Notes: generated by a model not told the origin, from the sequence alone. Shown: positions 29,714-38,325, counted from the first letter of the stretch. The stretch: 62,281 bases of DNA from Coriobacteriia bacterium (GCA_030530215.1 JAUMVJ010000010.1:1-62281), one strand, 5' to 3'. Translations and numbers: made by a program.

Positions 29714-31627
29714 TTATCCAAGGCTCCTAAGGTCGCCTTCACGGGTGGTGAAGCCAATTTTGTCGAAATACTCAAGCAACGGGATAGCGTATTTTCTGCT
29801 GGTGCCCATGACATCTTTGAGCTGAGTTGCCGTTGCGGGCCCCTCTTCTTTTATGAAGCGCTCGAGCGCGCTTTTGATCTGCCTGATGGTGGACGCGGCG
29901 TACAGGGTTTCGGGGTTAAGGCGGATAATCTGGCCTTCTTCGTCAAGTTTGCGTATCGCCTTGTTGAAAAGAGTGGCACTAAGCCCGGAATCGGCGCTCA
30001 GGCTCGCATAAGGTCGCGGTGAGGCTCCGTCGGCGATAATCAAACCCAGAAGCTTGGCGGCTGCCTCACGTTCAAGGGCTTTTGCGCCCGCACCGGCCTC
30101 GATGTGGCTCACTTCTCCTTGAGACTGAACAACTTTGCCTGAACGTTCCGATTCTTGAAGAAGAAGCTCGTAGGCGTCGGGATTCATGTTCGGCGCTACG
30201 GATTGCTGCAAAGCCGCCTTCGACATGCCTGTTGCCTCGGGGTTTGCCGCATGGAAGGTGATGAGCTCGCGCTCGATGCGTGAGGTGAACTCCATGATGC
30301 GCGATGGCTTCATGTAATGGGAGCCTTCTGCACCTATCTGTGCCACGCGCTTTGTTTTCATGAGCTGCTCAAGTGCCGGCGTAACTAGGGGCTCCTCGAT
30401 GCCTGTAAGGCGTGCAAGCTGGGCAGGTGTTAGGGGCTCGCTGGCAAGGTCGAGCTGAATCTCCAGCGTTTGACCGACGTTGCCTGCCTCAAGGGCGTCG
30501 AGCAGAGCCTGCTCTTGCTCGCTTAGATTGGTGCGACGCCTGGGGTGGCTGGCCAGCACTACGCCGCCTCCGATCACGCGGACGGGGGAGTATAAGCGAA
30601 TGATGAATCGATCGTGCAGCGACACAGACAAAGGATCCTCAAGCCTTATTTGGGCGAGTGCGCTGCAGCCAGGCTTAAGAGTCTCCTGCCCGTTGGCAAG
30701 AAGCACGCGTCCCAGAACCTCGCGCGTGCCGTGCGCCACGTGGACGCGCGTCCCCGAAACAAGGGGTTTCTCCGTTCCGAAGGGGTCCGCGTAGTGAAGG
30801 CGGGCATCAAAACGGTTGCTTGCCTCCAGGCTGCCTGGCGTGCAAAGGAAATCGCCGGGTTTTACCTGATCAAGCTTGATGGCAAGGTTCAGAGCGACGC
30901 GATTCCCCGCGGTGGCCTTTTTCGCGGGTTTGTCGTGCATCTGTATCTCGCGAACGCGGCAGGGCTTTTCGCCAGGCAGGAGCGAGAGTACATCGTCGGG
31001 CTTCACGGTGCCGCTCCAAAGGGTTCCTGTGACAACCGTGCCGGCACCCTTGATGGTGAAGGCGCGATCGATAGGCATACGCACCGAAGGGGATTCCTTT
31101 TGCCTTTGAACGGAGCTGGCAGTCAGGTCGATGGCTTTTTTAAGATTGTCGAGGCCTTCACCCGTCTTGCTGGACACTTCGATAATGGGGCTTTGCGAAA
31201 AGCAGCTTGCGGACAGGCGATTTGCCACGTCGTCGCGTATGAAATCAATCCACTCACGGTCAACCAGATCGACCTTCGTAAGGGCAACCACGCAGGAACT
31301 GACCCCAAGAAGCTCAAGAACGGTAACATGCTCGGTTGTTTGGGGCATCCATCCGTCGTTCGCTGCGATAACCAGCAGAGCAAGATCGACTCCTGTGGCG
31401 CCCGAAACCATTTGACGAACGAAGCGCTCGTGCCCCGGCACGTCGACCACGCCCATCTTCCTGCCGCTTGGGAGCGATAGCTGGGCGAAGCCAAGCTCGA
31501 TGGTGATGCCGCGCTTTTTCTCTTCAGCCAGGCGGTCGGGGTCGGTCCCGGTGAGCGCCTGGATGAGCGATGACTTCCCGTGGTCGATATGACCGGCGGT
31601 ACCAAGTATCAGATGGGCTTCGCTCAT
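29714..31627 (-). CDS. selB: Selenocysteine-specific elongation factor SelB
   Basis: 637-residue GTPase that carries Sec-tRNA to the ribosome at UGA codons marked by a SECIS hairpin. The GTP-binding motifs are GHIDHGKS (residues 12-19), DVPGHE and ALTKVD. EF-Tu-like domains II and III follow to about 370. The C-terminal about 260 residues hold the winged-helix repeats that bind the SECIS RNA. ATG at 31627 follows AAGGAG. It lies between selA and selC on the same strand. Targets in this window are fdnG and selD. Confidence 0.96.
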   Translation of the reverse strand: MSEAHLILGTAGHIDHGKSSLIQALTGTDPDRLAEEKKRGITIELGFAQLSLPSGRKMGVVDVPGHERFVRQMVSGATGVDLALLVIAANDGWMPQTTEHVTVLELLGVSSCVVALTKVDLVDREWIDFIRDDVANRLSASCFSQSPIIEVSSKTGEGLDNLKKAIDLTASSVQRQKESPSVRMPIDRAFTIKGAGTVVTGTLWSGTVKPDDVLSLLPGEKPCRVREIQMHDKPAKKATAGNRVALNLAIKLDQVKPGDFLCTPGSLEASNRFDARLHYADPFGTEKPLVSGTRVHVAHGTREVLGRVLLANGQETLKPGCSALAQIRLEDPLSVSLHDRFIIRLYSPVRVIGGGVVLASHPRRRTNLSEQEQALLDALEAGNVGQTLEIQLDLASEPLTPAQLARLTGIEEPLVTPALEQLMKTKRVAQIGAEGSHYMKPSRIMEFTSRIERELITFHAANPEATGMSKAALQQSVAPNMNPDAYELLLQESERSGKVVQSQGEVSHIEAGAGAKALEREAAAKLLGLIIADGASPRPYASLSADSGLSATLFNKAIRKLDEEGQIIRLNPETLYAASTIRQIKSALERFIKEEGPATATQLKDVMGTSRKYAIPLLEYFDKIGFTTREGDLRSLG

Positions 31628-31789
31628 GAAGTGCTCCTTTTCCTTTTGATGCTGGCTGTCGTGCTTTCGTCTTGTTGCGGTAAGCCGGTTCGGGCGGGCG
31701 GCTCGGGGGTTGCGCAGGGCCAGCTTGAAAGATGTTGCGGGCCAAGGGGCTGCAGCATTTGCGGCGTTGGCCCTTGGCCTCGGGGCTGC

Positions 31790-33286
31790 CTAGGCTTTGG
31801 GGGTTTCCCGGAAGTAGCGCGCAAGGCCTTCGGCAACCTCTTCTTCTTCGCCTGGAAGAAGCGTGCGCGGGTCGAACAGGAGCTCGCCTTTGTTTAGCCG
31901 CCCGACGATGGGGGTCGCCAGGCTTTGGTTAAGGAATCTATCGCAATCAAGGGCTTCCTCCTGGGCGAAGGAGAGCTTCATGCAGAAGGTGGGGATGTCG
32001 AACATGGGCAGGGCGCCGCCTCCTGCGCGGCTGACCTCGGGAATCACCGAGATGCGGATGCGAGCGCTTTGGTCGCCGCTATCGCTTTCGCTCGCGATGA
32101 GGCTCACTTTAGTTTCTTCCTGGCGAATCTTCTTTGCCGTGAGTGACGCCAAGCTTTCGGCGCGGTTTTTCATTTCCTCGGCGGGGGCGGCAAGCATGGC
32201 CAGGGTGGGAATATCACGCACGGCCTGCTCGGGGTCTAGGTAGATGCGCAGCGTTGTCTCAAGTGCGGCGAGCGTCATCTTGTCCAGGCGCAACGCGCGC
32301 GCGAGGGGGTTCTTCTTGAGGCGGTCGATGAAGCGTTTCTTGCCTACGATGATGCCGGCTTGCGGCCCGCCCAAAAGTTTGTCGCCGCTGAAGGAAACGA
32401 TATCAGCCCCTTGCGCCACGACGCTTGCGACGGTGGGTTCGTTGGCCAGGCGGAAGACGTCAAGATCGGCAAGGACGCCCGAACCTAAGTCTTCGTAGGT
32501 GATGATTTCCTGCCCGCCGTTTTCCTGATGTTTGCGGGCGATGCTGCGCAGCTGTTTGCTCGTCACCGATTCGGTAAAGCCGATCATGCGGTAATTGGAA
32601 GTATGGACTTTGAGGAGCAGGGCGGTGTCGGGGCCGATGGCGCGTTCGTAATCCTCGGGGTGCGTCTTGTTGGTGGTGCCGACCTCGATCATGCGCGCGT
32701 TGCTGTAGGCCATGATATCGGGGATGCGGAACGAGCCGCCGATTTCTACTTCTTCGCCGCGGCTGACGATGGCTTCTTTTCCCTGGGCGAACTCGGATAA
32801 GACCATCATCACGGCGGCGGCGTTGTTGTTCACGGCAAGGGCGGCCTCGGCTCCGGTGATGGCGCAGATGAGCTGTTCGTAGTGGCTATGTCGGCTGCCG
32901 CGTGTCATAGTTTGAGTGTCATATTCCAGTGTGGAGTAGCCGCGGGCGACCTCGTTCACGGCCTCGATGGCCGCAGGGGCAAGGGCGCTGCGGCCAAGGT
33001 TGGTGTGGATGATCACGCCTGCGGCGTTGATGCTGCGTTTGAGGCTGGGGCTGCCCATAAGACGCAGGCGCGCAAGGCAGCGAGCTGCCAGGCCGTCGTG
33101 GCTGGCGGGCTCTTCGCTTGCGCCTTCGACCAATCGCTTGCGCTCGACGTCGATTTCATCGCGCACCACTTTGAGGGCCAGCTCGTGGGGGATGCTGTTC
33201 CCGAGGAGCTCGAATCCGGGGCTTTCGAATATTTCGTTAACTGAAGGGAGCCCTCGCAGGGCTTCCTGAACAGGTGATGATGCCAT
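31790..33286 (-). CDS. selA: L-seryl-tRNA(Sec) selenium transferase
   Basis: 498-residue PLP enzyme that converts Ser-tRNA(Sec) to Sec-tRNA(Sec) with selenophosphate. The N-terminal helical domain begins LRGLPSVNEIFE, and the core has NAAGVIIHTNLGRS. The PLP lysine is Lys303 in SFSGDKLLGGPQAG. Length is normal for bacterial SelA. ATG at 33286 has GGAAGG upstream. A 9-bp hairpin stands just before the ribosome binding site. Divergent from the selenium-handling operon. Confidence 0.96.
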   Translation of the reverse strand: MASSPVQEALRGLPSVNEIFESPGFELLGNSIPHELALKVVRDEIDVERKRLVEGASEEPASHDGLAARCLARLRLMGSPSLKRSINAAGVIIHTNLGRSALAPAAIEAVNEVARGYSTLEYDTQTMTRGSRHSHYEQLICAITGAEAALAVNNNAAAVMMVLSEFAQGKEAIVSRGEEVEIGGSFRIPDIMAYSNARMIEVGTTNKTHPEDYERAIGPDTALLLKVHTSNYRMIGFTESVTSKQLRSIARKHQENGGQEIITYEDLGSGVLADLDVFRLANEPTVASVVAQGADIVSFSGDKLLGGPQAGIIVGKKRFIDRLKKNPLARALRLDKMTLAALETTLRIYLDPEQAVRDIPTLAMLAAPAEEMKNRAESLASLTAKKIRQEETKVSLIASESDSGDQSARIRISVIPEVSRAGGGALPMFDIPTFCMKLSFAQEEALDCDRFLNQSLATPIVGRLNKGELLFDPRTLLPGEEEEVAEGLARYFRETPKA

Positions 33287-33304
33287 GGGCGCCTTCCGTT
33301 AAAC

Positions 33305-33331
33305 AGCCCTGAGCAGGTTTAACTCAGGGCT
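33305..33331. promoter_or_regulatory. Hairpin in the selA leader
   Basis: Perfect 9-bp stem AGCCCTGAG/CTCAGGGCT (33305-33313 and 33323-33331) with a nine-base loop. On the selA transcript it ends about 18 bases before the start codon. In E. coli a SECIS-like hairpin before selA represses selAB through SelB; whether this one does so is inference. Confidence 0.45.
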
Positions 33332-33400
33332 TTGGACGGTTTTTAAGGCAAATTGTAAGCGCAAAGGTGACATTTATCCGTGGAATCCCCCGAAAATGGC

Positions 33401-33406
33401 TATAAT
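33401..33406 (+). promoter_or_regulatory. -10 box before the selenium operon leader
   Basis: Perfect TATAAT at 33401-33406 on the strand of the yedE-like gene, 215 bases upstream of its start. No good -35 box is seen. Confidence 0.45.
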
Positions 33407-33412
33407 CCGGTT

Positions 33413-33518
33413 TGACCGCACGTCCGGGAGCACGATGATTCTGCCATCCGATCGTCTCGTGGACGTTTGATCTGGGTCTCCCCAACCCTCAAAGCCCTTA
33501 TCTGCACTGGGCTTTCCT
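33413..33518 (+). ncRNA. Putative structured leader RNA with terminator before the selenium operon
   Basis: Downstream of the TATAAT box lies a region able to fold. ACGTCC (33420-33425) pairs with GGACGT (33461-33466) around an inner ACGAT/ATCGT helix (33432-33436 and 33451-33455). GGGT/ACCC can pair next. A terminator-like stem AAAGCCC/GGGCTTT (33491-33497 and 33509-33515) followed by CCTTTTCT closes it. This resembles an attenuator-type leader or a short independent RNA of about 100 bases. It does not look like SRP RNA or a tRNA. No known family is recognised. Confidence 0.4.
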
Positions 33519-33620
33519 TTTCTGCAGCCGCCTATGAGCGGCATTTCCTGTTGTCGGCGTGCCCCTGTGCCCCTCCCGTTCTTTGCGCATCGGCATGCCT
33601 AAATCCCCTAAGGAGTAGAA

Positions 33621-34681
33621 ATGGACTCTACTAAGAAAGAGCACATCATTTTGGCAGTGGGCGGTGTGATCGCCGCCATCGTCGCCATTCTCTTGGCTTC
33701 GAGCGGCAACCCCGGCAATATGGCAATCTGCATTGCCTGCTTCGTGCGCGACACTGCTGGCGCCATGAAACTGCAGACTACCGAGACCGTTCAGTATCTG
33801 CGCCCTGAAATCGTGGGCATCATCGTCGGCGCCTGCATCATGTCCTTCGTCGGCAAGGAGTTTAAGGCTCAGGCCGGCTCGTCCCCGTTCACTCGTTTCA
33901 TCTTGGGCTTCATTGTCATGATCGGCTGCTTGATCTTCCTCGGCTGCCCCCTTCGCATGGTCCTGCGTATGGCCGGTGGCGACCTGAACGCATGGGTTGC
34001 TCTTATCGGCTTTGCCGCGGGCATCGGCACGGGCGTGCTGTTCTTGAAGAACGGCTTTACGTTGGGCAAGGCCGAAACCCTGAAGAAGGCTGAAGGTCTT
34101 GCTTTGCCCGTCGTCGTGATTGCCCTGTTCATTCTGAGCATCACCACCACGGTGTTCGCCGTTTCTCAGTCCGGCCCTGGCAGCATGCATGCTCCCGTGG
34201 TGCTCTCCATCATCGGCGGCATCGCCTTCGGTCTTGTGGCTCAGTGCCGCGCCTGTGCTTCGCTGGCGGTCTGCGTGACGTCTTCCTGGTGCGCGACGGC
34301 TGGGGACTCGTGGTCATCGGCATCGTGTTCGCGGGCGTTTTGATTTACAACGTGGCATCGGGCCACTTCAACCTTAGCTTCGCCGTCCAGCCCATCGCTC
34401 ATACCGAGGCTTTGTGGAACATCCTGGGCATGTACGTGGTTGGCTTCGGCGCTACGCTGCTGGGCGGCTGCCCTCTTCGTCAGCTGGTGCTTGCCGGCTC
34501 CGGCAATGGCGACGCTGCCGTAACCTTCGTCGGCCTGCTTGTCGGTGCCGCTTTTGCGCATAACTTCGGCATCGCTTCGAGCGCTAACGGCACCACGGAG
34601 GCTGGTCAGATCGCCACGGTGGTCTGCATCGTTGCCCTGTTCGTCATCGCGCTCGTGAACCTGAAGCGCTCGCGTTCGTAG
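33621..34681 (+). pseudogene. YedE-like selenium metabolism membrane protein, apparent -1 frameshift
   Basis: Two overlapping frames together give one protein of about 350 residues of the YeeE/YedE family, the selenium-linked branch known beside YedF and SelD. The first part (from ATG 33621, after AAGGAG) has several membrane helices, ICIACFVRDTAG and LGCPLRMVLRMAGG. The second part resumes at about 34250 with LCFAGGLRD and contains LGGCPLRQLVLAGSG, the matching half of the inverted duplication. The break lies at about 34245-34253; one lost base in a CG-rich run would restore it. No slippery heptamer is visible. It is either a true lesion or a base-call error. The intact protein is thought to move a selenium species across the membrane. 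Confidence 0.8.
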
Positions 34682-34690
34682 GTGCGGCCC

Positions 34691-34897
34691 ATGGTTCGCG
34701 TAGACGCGAAGGGTCTCTCGTGCCCTCAGCCCTTGATGATGGTTCAAGAGGCTTTGAAGAAAAACCCTGGTGAACAGGTGATCGTTGAAGTTGACAGCGC
34801 ATCCCCGCGCGACAACATCCTGCGCTTGGCTCGTCGTAAGAAGCTTTCCTCCTCGGTAACCGAGGCCGATGGCGTGTTCACTATTACTGTTGGCTAA
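34691..34897 (+). CDS. TusA-like sulfur/selenium carrier protein
   Basis: 68-residue TusA/SirA-family protein with the hallmark DAKGLSCPQPLMM near the N-terminus, whose Cys carries persulfide (or here probably perselenide). The CPxP motif is intact. Family members in yedE-yedF-selD neighbourhoods are presumed to take part in selenium delivery. ATG at 34691 is preferred, using TAGGTG as ribosome binding site; GTG at 34682 directly follows the yedE stop. Two hairpins follow before the next gene. Confidence 0.85.
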   Translation: MVRVDAKGLSCPQPLMMVQEALKKNPGEQVIVEVDSASPRDNILRLARRKKLSSSVTEADGVFTITVG

Positions 34898-34943
34898 GAA
34901 ACGCCTATCTCTTCGAGGGGCGTTGAGCCTGCAGGCGCCATAG

Positions 34944-34963
34944 GCCCCTTTGGGGCTGGTTTT
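34944..34963 (+). terminator. Terminator-like hairpin inside the selenium operon
   Basis: Stem GCCCC/GGGGC (34944-34956 region) with a TTT loop followed by TGGTTTTG. Weak but terminator-shaped. Confidence 0.4.
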
Positions 34964-34972
34964 GCTGAACTT

Positions 34973-35014
34973 CGGAAGCGTTGTCGCGTGCTTGTGCGTG
35001 CGGCAACGCTTCCG
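34973..35014 (+). repeat. Long inverted repeat between tusA-like and DUF3343 genes
   Basis: Perfect 11-bp arms CGGAAGCGTTG (34973-34983) and CAACGCTTCCG (35004-35014), with a 20-base loop that can pair further. T6 follows nine bases later. Could attenuate or stabilise the message. Confidence 0.6.
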
Positions 35015-35086
35015 CGTATGCCTTTTTTGGCGAGGCTTGTCGCTTTGTCTGTTTTCGCTGGATGCCAAGAAGATAAGCTGTTCTTT

Positions 35087-35299
35087 ATGATCATAGTTGC
35101 ATTCCATACCACAGCTGACGCCTTCGGCTTTGAAGAGGCGGCGAAGCGCATGGGCCTTCCCGGGCGCTTGGGCACCATACCGCGCACCATTTCGGCCGGC
35201 TGCGGTTTTGCGTGGCTTGCGCCGGCTGAAACCCGGAGCCGCATAGAGGATTTCCTGGCTGAACAGCGCCTTGAGTGCGAAGGGGTTTACGAGCAATGA
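35087..35299 (+). CDS. DUF3343 protein of the selenium cluster
   Basis: 70-residue protein recognised as DUF3343, a small family often placed between TusA-like and cysteine-desulfurase-like genes in yedE/yedF/selD loci. The core has IVAFHTTADAFGFEEAA, then GLPGRLGTIPRTISAGCG with a conserved Cys after Ser-Ala-Gly. It may bind or pass selenium, but this has not been shown as far as I know. ATG at 35087 fits the family start; the ribosome binding site is weak. The stop overlaps the next start (ATGA). Confidence 0.75.
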   Translation: MIIVAFHTTADAFGFEEAAKRMGLPGRLGTIPRTISAGCGFAWLAPAETRSRIEDFLAEQRLECEGVYEQ

Positions 35300-36453
35300 G
35301 GACTTTGATCTATTTCGACAACGCAGCCACAACCATGCAGAAGCCGCCGGCGGTGGCCGATGCTGTGGTGTGCGGCATGCAGACTTTCGGCGGTGTGGGG
35401 CGTGGCGTTCATCCTGCCTCGCTTGCAGCGGGAAGAGCCGTGTTCGATGCGCGCAGGCAGGTGGCAAACCTGCTGGGCGCTTCTTCAGCTTCGTGTGTTT
35501 CCTTTGCGCTGAACGCCACCATGGCGCTCAACATCGCCTTGCAAGGCCTGGCTGAGCCGGGCTGCACTTTGCTTACCACGGCCGCGTCGCACAACTCGGT
35601 GCTGCGCCCCTTGTTCCGTCTGCGCGACGAGCAGGGATGCGCCGTCAAGATCGCGCCTATAAACCCTGATGGAAGCCTTGATTTTGGGGCCTACGAACGT
35701 ATGCTTGCCGAAGGCGTGGTGCGCTACGTGGCGGCAACCCATGCTTCCAATCTCACAGGCGATGTGTATGACGTTGCCCGCATGGCGCGCCTGGCCCACG
35801 ATTATGGCGCCCTGTTCATTTTGGACGCCGCTCAAACGGCGGGCGCCATTCCGTTGTCCCAGAAGGAAATGGGTGCCGACGTGTTGTGCTTCACGGGTCA
35901 TAAGAGCTTATTCGGCCCGCAGGGTACGGGAGGCTTGTGCGTCGCTCCTCATTTAGAGGTGCGCCCGCTGCTGGAAGGCGGCTCGGGCACCCATACCTAC
36001 GACGAGCGCCATCCGCTCTTCATGCCCGAGGCGCTTGAAGCGGGCACCGTCAACGCCCATGGGCTTGCCGGTTTGGCGGCAGGTGTGGGCTTCATCGAGG
36101 AAGAGGGCGTGGCCGTTATCCATGAAAAAGTGCTCAAGCTCACCAGCACATTTGAGGAAGGCGCGCAATCGATTGAGGGCCTGCGTGTTCTGGGCGGCCA
36201 CGGTGGCATCGGGCGTACCGGTGTTGTCGCCGTGGATGTGGAAGGCGTTGATTCGGCGCTTCTGGGCGACGCCTTGGCGCGCGATTTTGGCATATGCACC
36301 CGTGCAGGAGCGCATTGCGCGCCGCTCATGCATCGTTCCTTGGGAACGGAAGATAAGGGCGCGGTGCGCTTCAGCTTCTCGTACTTCAATACCGAAGAAG
36401 AAATAGAAAAAGGGATTTATGCCCTGGAGGAAAGCGTGAAAGCGCTTCGCTGA
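35296..36453 (+). CDS. Aminotransferase class V / cysteine desulfurase-like enzyme of selenium cluster
   Basis: 385-residue PLP enzyme of the class V family, close to the branch (EF2568-type) that accompanies YedE, YedF and SelD. The N-terminal motif is YFDNAATTMQKPP. The PLP lysine is in CFTGHKSLFGPQGTGG, and the catalytic Cys is in RAGAHCAPLMH near residue 335. Likely reaction: release of S or Se from cysteine or selenocysteine to the TusA-like or YedF carrier, feeding SelD. ATG at 35296 overlaps the DUF3343 stop by four bases. A longer GTG start exists but adds non-family residues. Confidence 0.87.
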   Translation: MRTLIYFDNAATTMQKPPAVADAVVCGMQTFGGVGRGVHPASLAAGRAVFDARRQVANLLGASSASCVSFALNATMALNIALQGLAEPGCTLLTTAASHNSVLRPLFRLRDEQGCAVKIAPINPDGSLDFGAYERMLAEGVVRYVAATHASNLTGDVYDVARMARLAHDYGALFILDAAQTAGAIPLSQKEMGADVLCFTGHKSLFGPQGTGGLCVAPHLEVRPLLEGGSGTHTYDERHPLFMPEALEAGTVNAHGLAGLAAGVGFIEEEGVAVIHEKVLKLTSTFEEGAQSIEGLRVLGGHGGIGRTGVVAVDVEGVDSALLGDALARDFGICTRAGAHCAPLMHRSLGTEDKGAVRFSFSYFNTEEEIEKGIYALEESVKALR

Positions 36454-36491
36454 TTGGAATCAAGGGCGAACGTAACGGAAAGGTATGAACC

Positions 36492-37085
36492 ATGAAAGAG
36501 CTTGATGCACGTGGGCTGCAGTGCCCTAAACCCCTGATGATGACGAAGAAAGAATTGGACGCGGGCTGCGGCGACCTTACCGTCAAGGTAAGCAACGAAG
36601 CGGCGGTTTCCAATCTTTCCCATTTGGCCAAGCGCATGGGCCGTGAAGTTTCCGTCACCCAACATGAAGACTACTGGGACGTGCGCTTTGGAGCTGCTGA
36701 GCAAGCCGAGGCAGGCGCATCCGCTGCCTGCGAGTGCCTGGTGAAGGAGCCTTATGCCGTGTTCGTTGGCAAGGATCACGTGGGTGAAGGCGATGAGACT
36801 CTGGGCAAGAACTTGATGAAGATGGCCTTGTATACCCTTTCCGAATCGGGGAACCCGCCTGCTTATCTGCTGTTTATGAACAGTGGTGTGAAGCTGGTTG
36901 CCGGTGGTGATCAAGCGGTCGTCGACAGCGTGAGCTCGCTCGTTGCCCAGGGAACCGAGGTGCTGGTGTGCGGCACCTGCCTAGATTTCTACGGCTTGAA
37001 GGACACGCTTGCTGTGGGCGAGGTGTCCAATATGTACGACATTCTGGGCCGTATGCAGGAATCTTCCAAGACCATCACGCTGTAA
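36492..37085 (+). CDS. yedF: Sulfurtransferase-like selenium metabolism protein YedF
   Basis: 197 residues in two parts. Residues 1-70 are a TusA-like domain (LDARGLQCPKPLMM, with the carrier Cys). Residues about 85-195 are a DsrE-like domain with VFVGKDHVGEG and LVCGTCLDFYG. This fusion is the selenium-associated YedF form and is a good genomic marker of selenium use. ATG at 36492 follows AAAGG. Last gene of the plus-strand selenium operon, before a bidirectional terminator. Confidence 0.9.
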   Translation: MKELDARGLQCPKPLMMTKKELDAGCGDLTVKVSNEAAVSNLSHLAKRMGREVSVTQHEDYWDVRFGAAEQAEAGASAACECLVKEPYAVFVGKDHVGEGDETLGKNLMKMALYTLSESGNPPAYLLFMNSGVKLVAGGDQAVVDSVSSLVAQGTEVLVCGTCLDFYGLKDTLAVGEVSNMYDILGRMQESSKTITL

Positions 37086-37149
37086 GCATGGCCAAGCGCC
37101 GTCCGTTTGTTCGGGGAGGCAGAGAGCCAAGCTGGTAATCGATAAGCAA

Positions 37150-37185
37150 AAAGCGGGATACCGATGCTGTTCGGTATCCCGCTTT
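37150..37185. terminator. Bidirectional terminator between yedF and selD
   Basis: Perfect 15-bp stem AAAGCGGGATACCGA/TCGGTATCCCGCTTT (37150-37164 and 37171-37185) with a six-base loop, with A- and T-rich flanks on both sides. Confidence 0.93.
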
Positions 37186-37209
37186 CGTTTTGCGTTTAGT
37201 TGCCTGCGC

Positions 37210-38325
37210 CTAATTGCCATCCGCAAAGGATATGCAGCCGATGTTCCCTTCGGTGATGATGCCGATGCGCGCGGGCTTGCGTCCCGCCCGGCGCTCGAAC
37301 TCCGCCTCAAAGACCGCAGCCTGCTCGGGCGGGATGGCGGCAAGAATGCCACCTGATGTTTGCGGGTCGCATACGACGCCCAGGCGGTTGTCGAATTCCT
37401 CGTCGTCAAGGCTGCCCTGCACCATGAAGGGCTCTAGGTCGTCCATGATGGAGAAGGTGCGTCCCGGGCGGCAGTAATCGCAGGAGAGCTGCCATACGGG
37501 GCCAAAGAGCGGCAGGGATGCGAAGTCGATGATTGCCGAGCATTCGCTGGCCGCGAGCATTTCGTGCAGGTGCCCCGCCAGCCCGAAACCTGTCACGTCG
37601 GTGGCGGCATGAACTTGGGCGGCCACCATGGCACGGCTCCCGGCGGCGTTGAGTTCCATCATGGATTCCACCACCGGCCGCATGGTTTCTTCGTCTATTT
37701 GGTTGATCTTCAGCGCCGCGCTCATAATGCCCGTGCCCAAAGGCTTGGTGAGGTATAGCACGTCTCCTGGCTGGGCGCCTTGGTTGCGCACGATGCGCGC
37801 TGGGTCCACCGTGCCAAACACAGAAAGGCCGTACTTCGGCTCGCTGTCGTCGATGGTGTGCCCGCCGGAAACGAAGGCACCCGCCTGCGCCACGGCATCG
37901 GCTCCACCTTGCAGGATGGCGGCGGCCACCTCGGTGTCCAGGTTGATGTCGAGCGCCAGCAGGTTTAGGGCAACGTGAGGCTCGGCCCCCATGGCGAACA
38001 CATCGGAAAGCGCGTTGGCTGCTGCCACGCGCCCAAACTCGTATGGGTCGTCAACAACAGGGGTAAAGAAGTCAACGGTGAGCACGCAGGCAAGGTGTTC
38101 GTTCGCCTGCCAAACCGCGCAGTCGTCGCTGGTTTCGTACCCAAGCAGCAAGCGGCTATCCGTGGGCGGAGCGCCGACGGGGGATAGCGTTGAGAGTATT
38201 TCCTTGAGGTCTCCCGGACCCCATTTTGCGGCTCAACCACCTTTCGACGTGAGCTTCGTCAGCTTTATGCGCTCGGTTTCCCGATCGGGTACGTAAGCAA
38301 GGCGATTGTTTGAATCGTTGTCCAT
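37210..38325 (-). CDS. selD: Selenide, water dikinase (selenophosphate synthetase), UGA-encoded Sec31
   Basis: 371-residue enzyme that makes selenophosphate from selenide and ATP for SelA. The frame runs from ATG at 38325 (GGGAGGT upstream) through an in-frame UGA at 38235-38233. The local sequence is KLTSKGGUAAKWGPGDLKE, and the UGA sits exactly where SelD proteins carry catalytic Cys or Sec, followed by the essential Lys. Downstream motifs include DDCAVW, DFFTPVVDDPYEFGRVAAANALSDV and GHTIDDSEPKYGLSV (quoted in part). A 6-bp hairpin with a five-base loop starts 11 bases after the UGA. A naive gene call starts late at 38151 and loses the active site. Confidence 0.95.
38206..38235 (-). promoter_or_regulatory. 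UGA(Sec) codon and SECIS-like hairpin of selD
   Basis: UGA at 38235-38233. Downstream on the minus strand, GGGGTC (38222-38217) pairs with GACCTC (38211-38206, one G-U pair) around loop CGGGA. The loop begins 16 bases after the UGA, as in bacterial SECIS elements bound by SelB. Confidence 0.75.

Noticed and set aside
33413..33518. Leader RNA as SRP RNA, 6S RNA or a tRNA
   Set aside because: The GGAAGCAGC-type SRP core, the 6S bubble and a cloverleaf are all missing.
34236..34260. Programmed frameshift in the yedE-like gene
   Set aside because: No X XXY YYZ heptamer or strong downstream stem at the break; lesion or sequence error is simpler.
37210..38151. SelD as a truncated protein starting at 38151
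   Set aside because: The upstream frame continues through an in-frame UGA to an ATG with a good ribosome binding site and restores the catalytic loop, so Sec decoding is the better reading.
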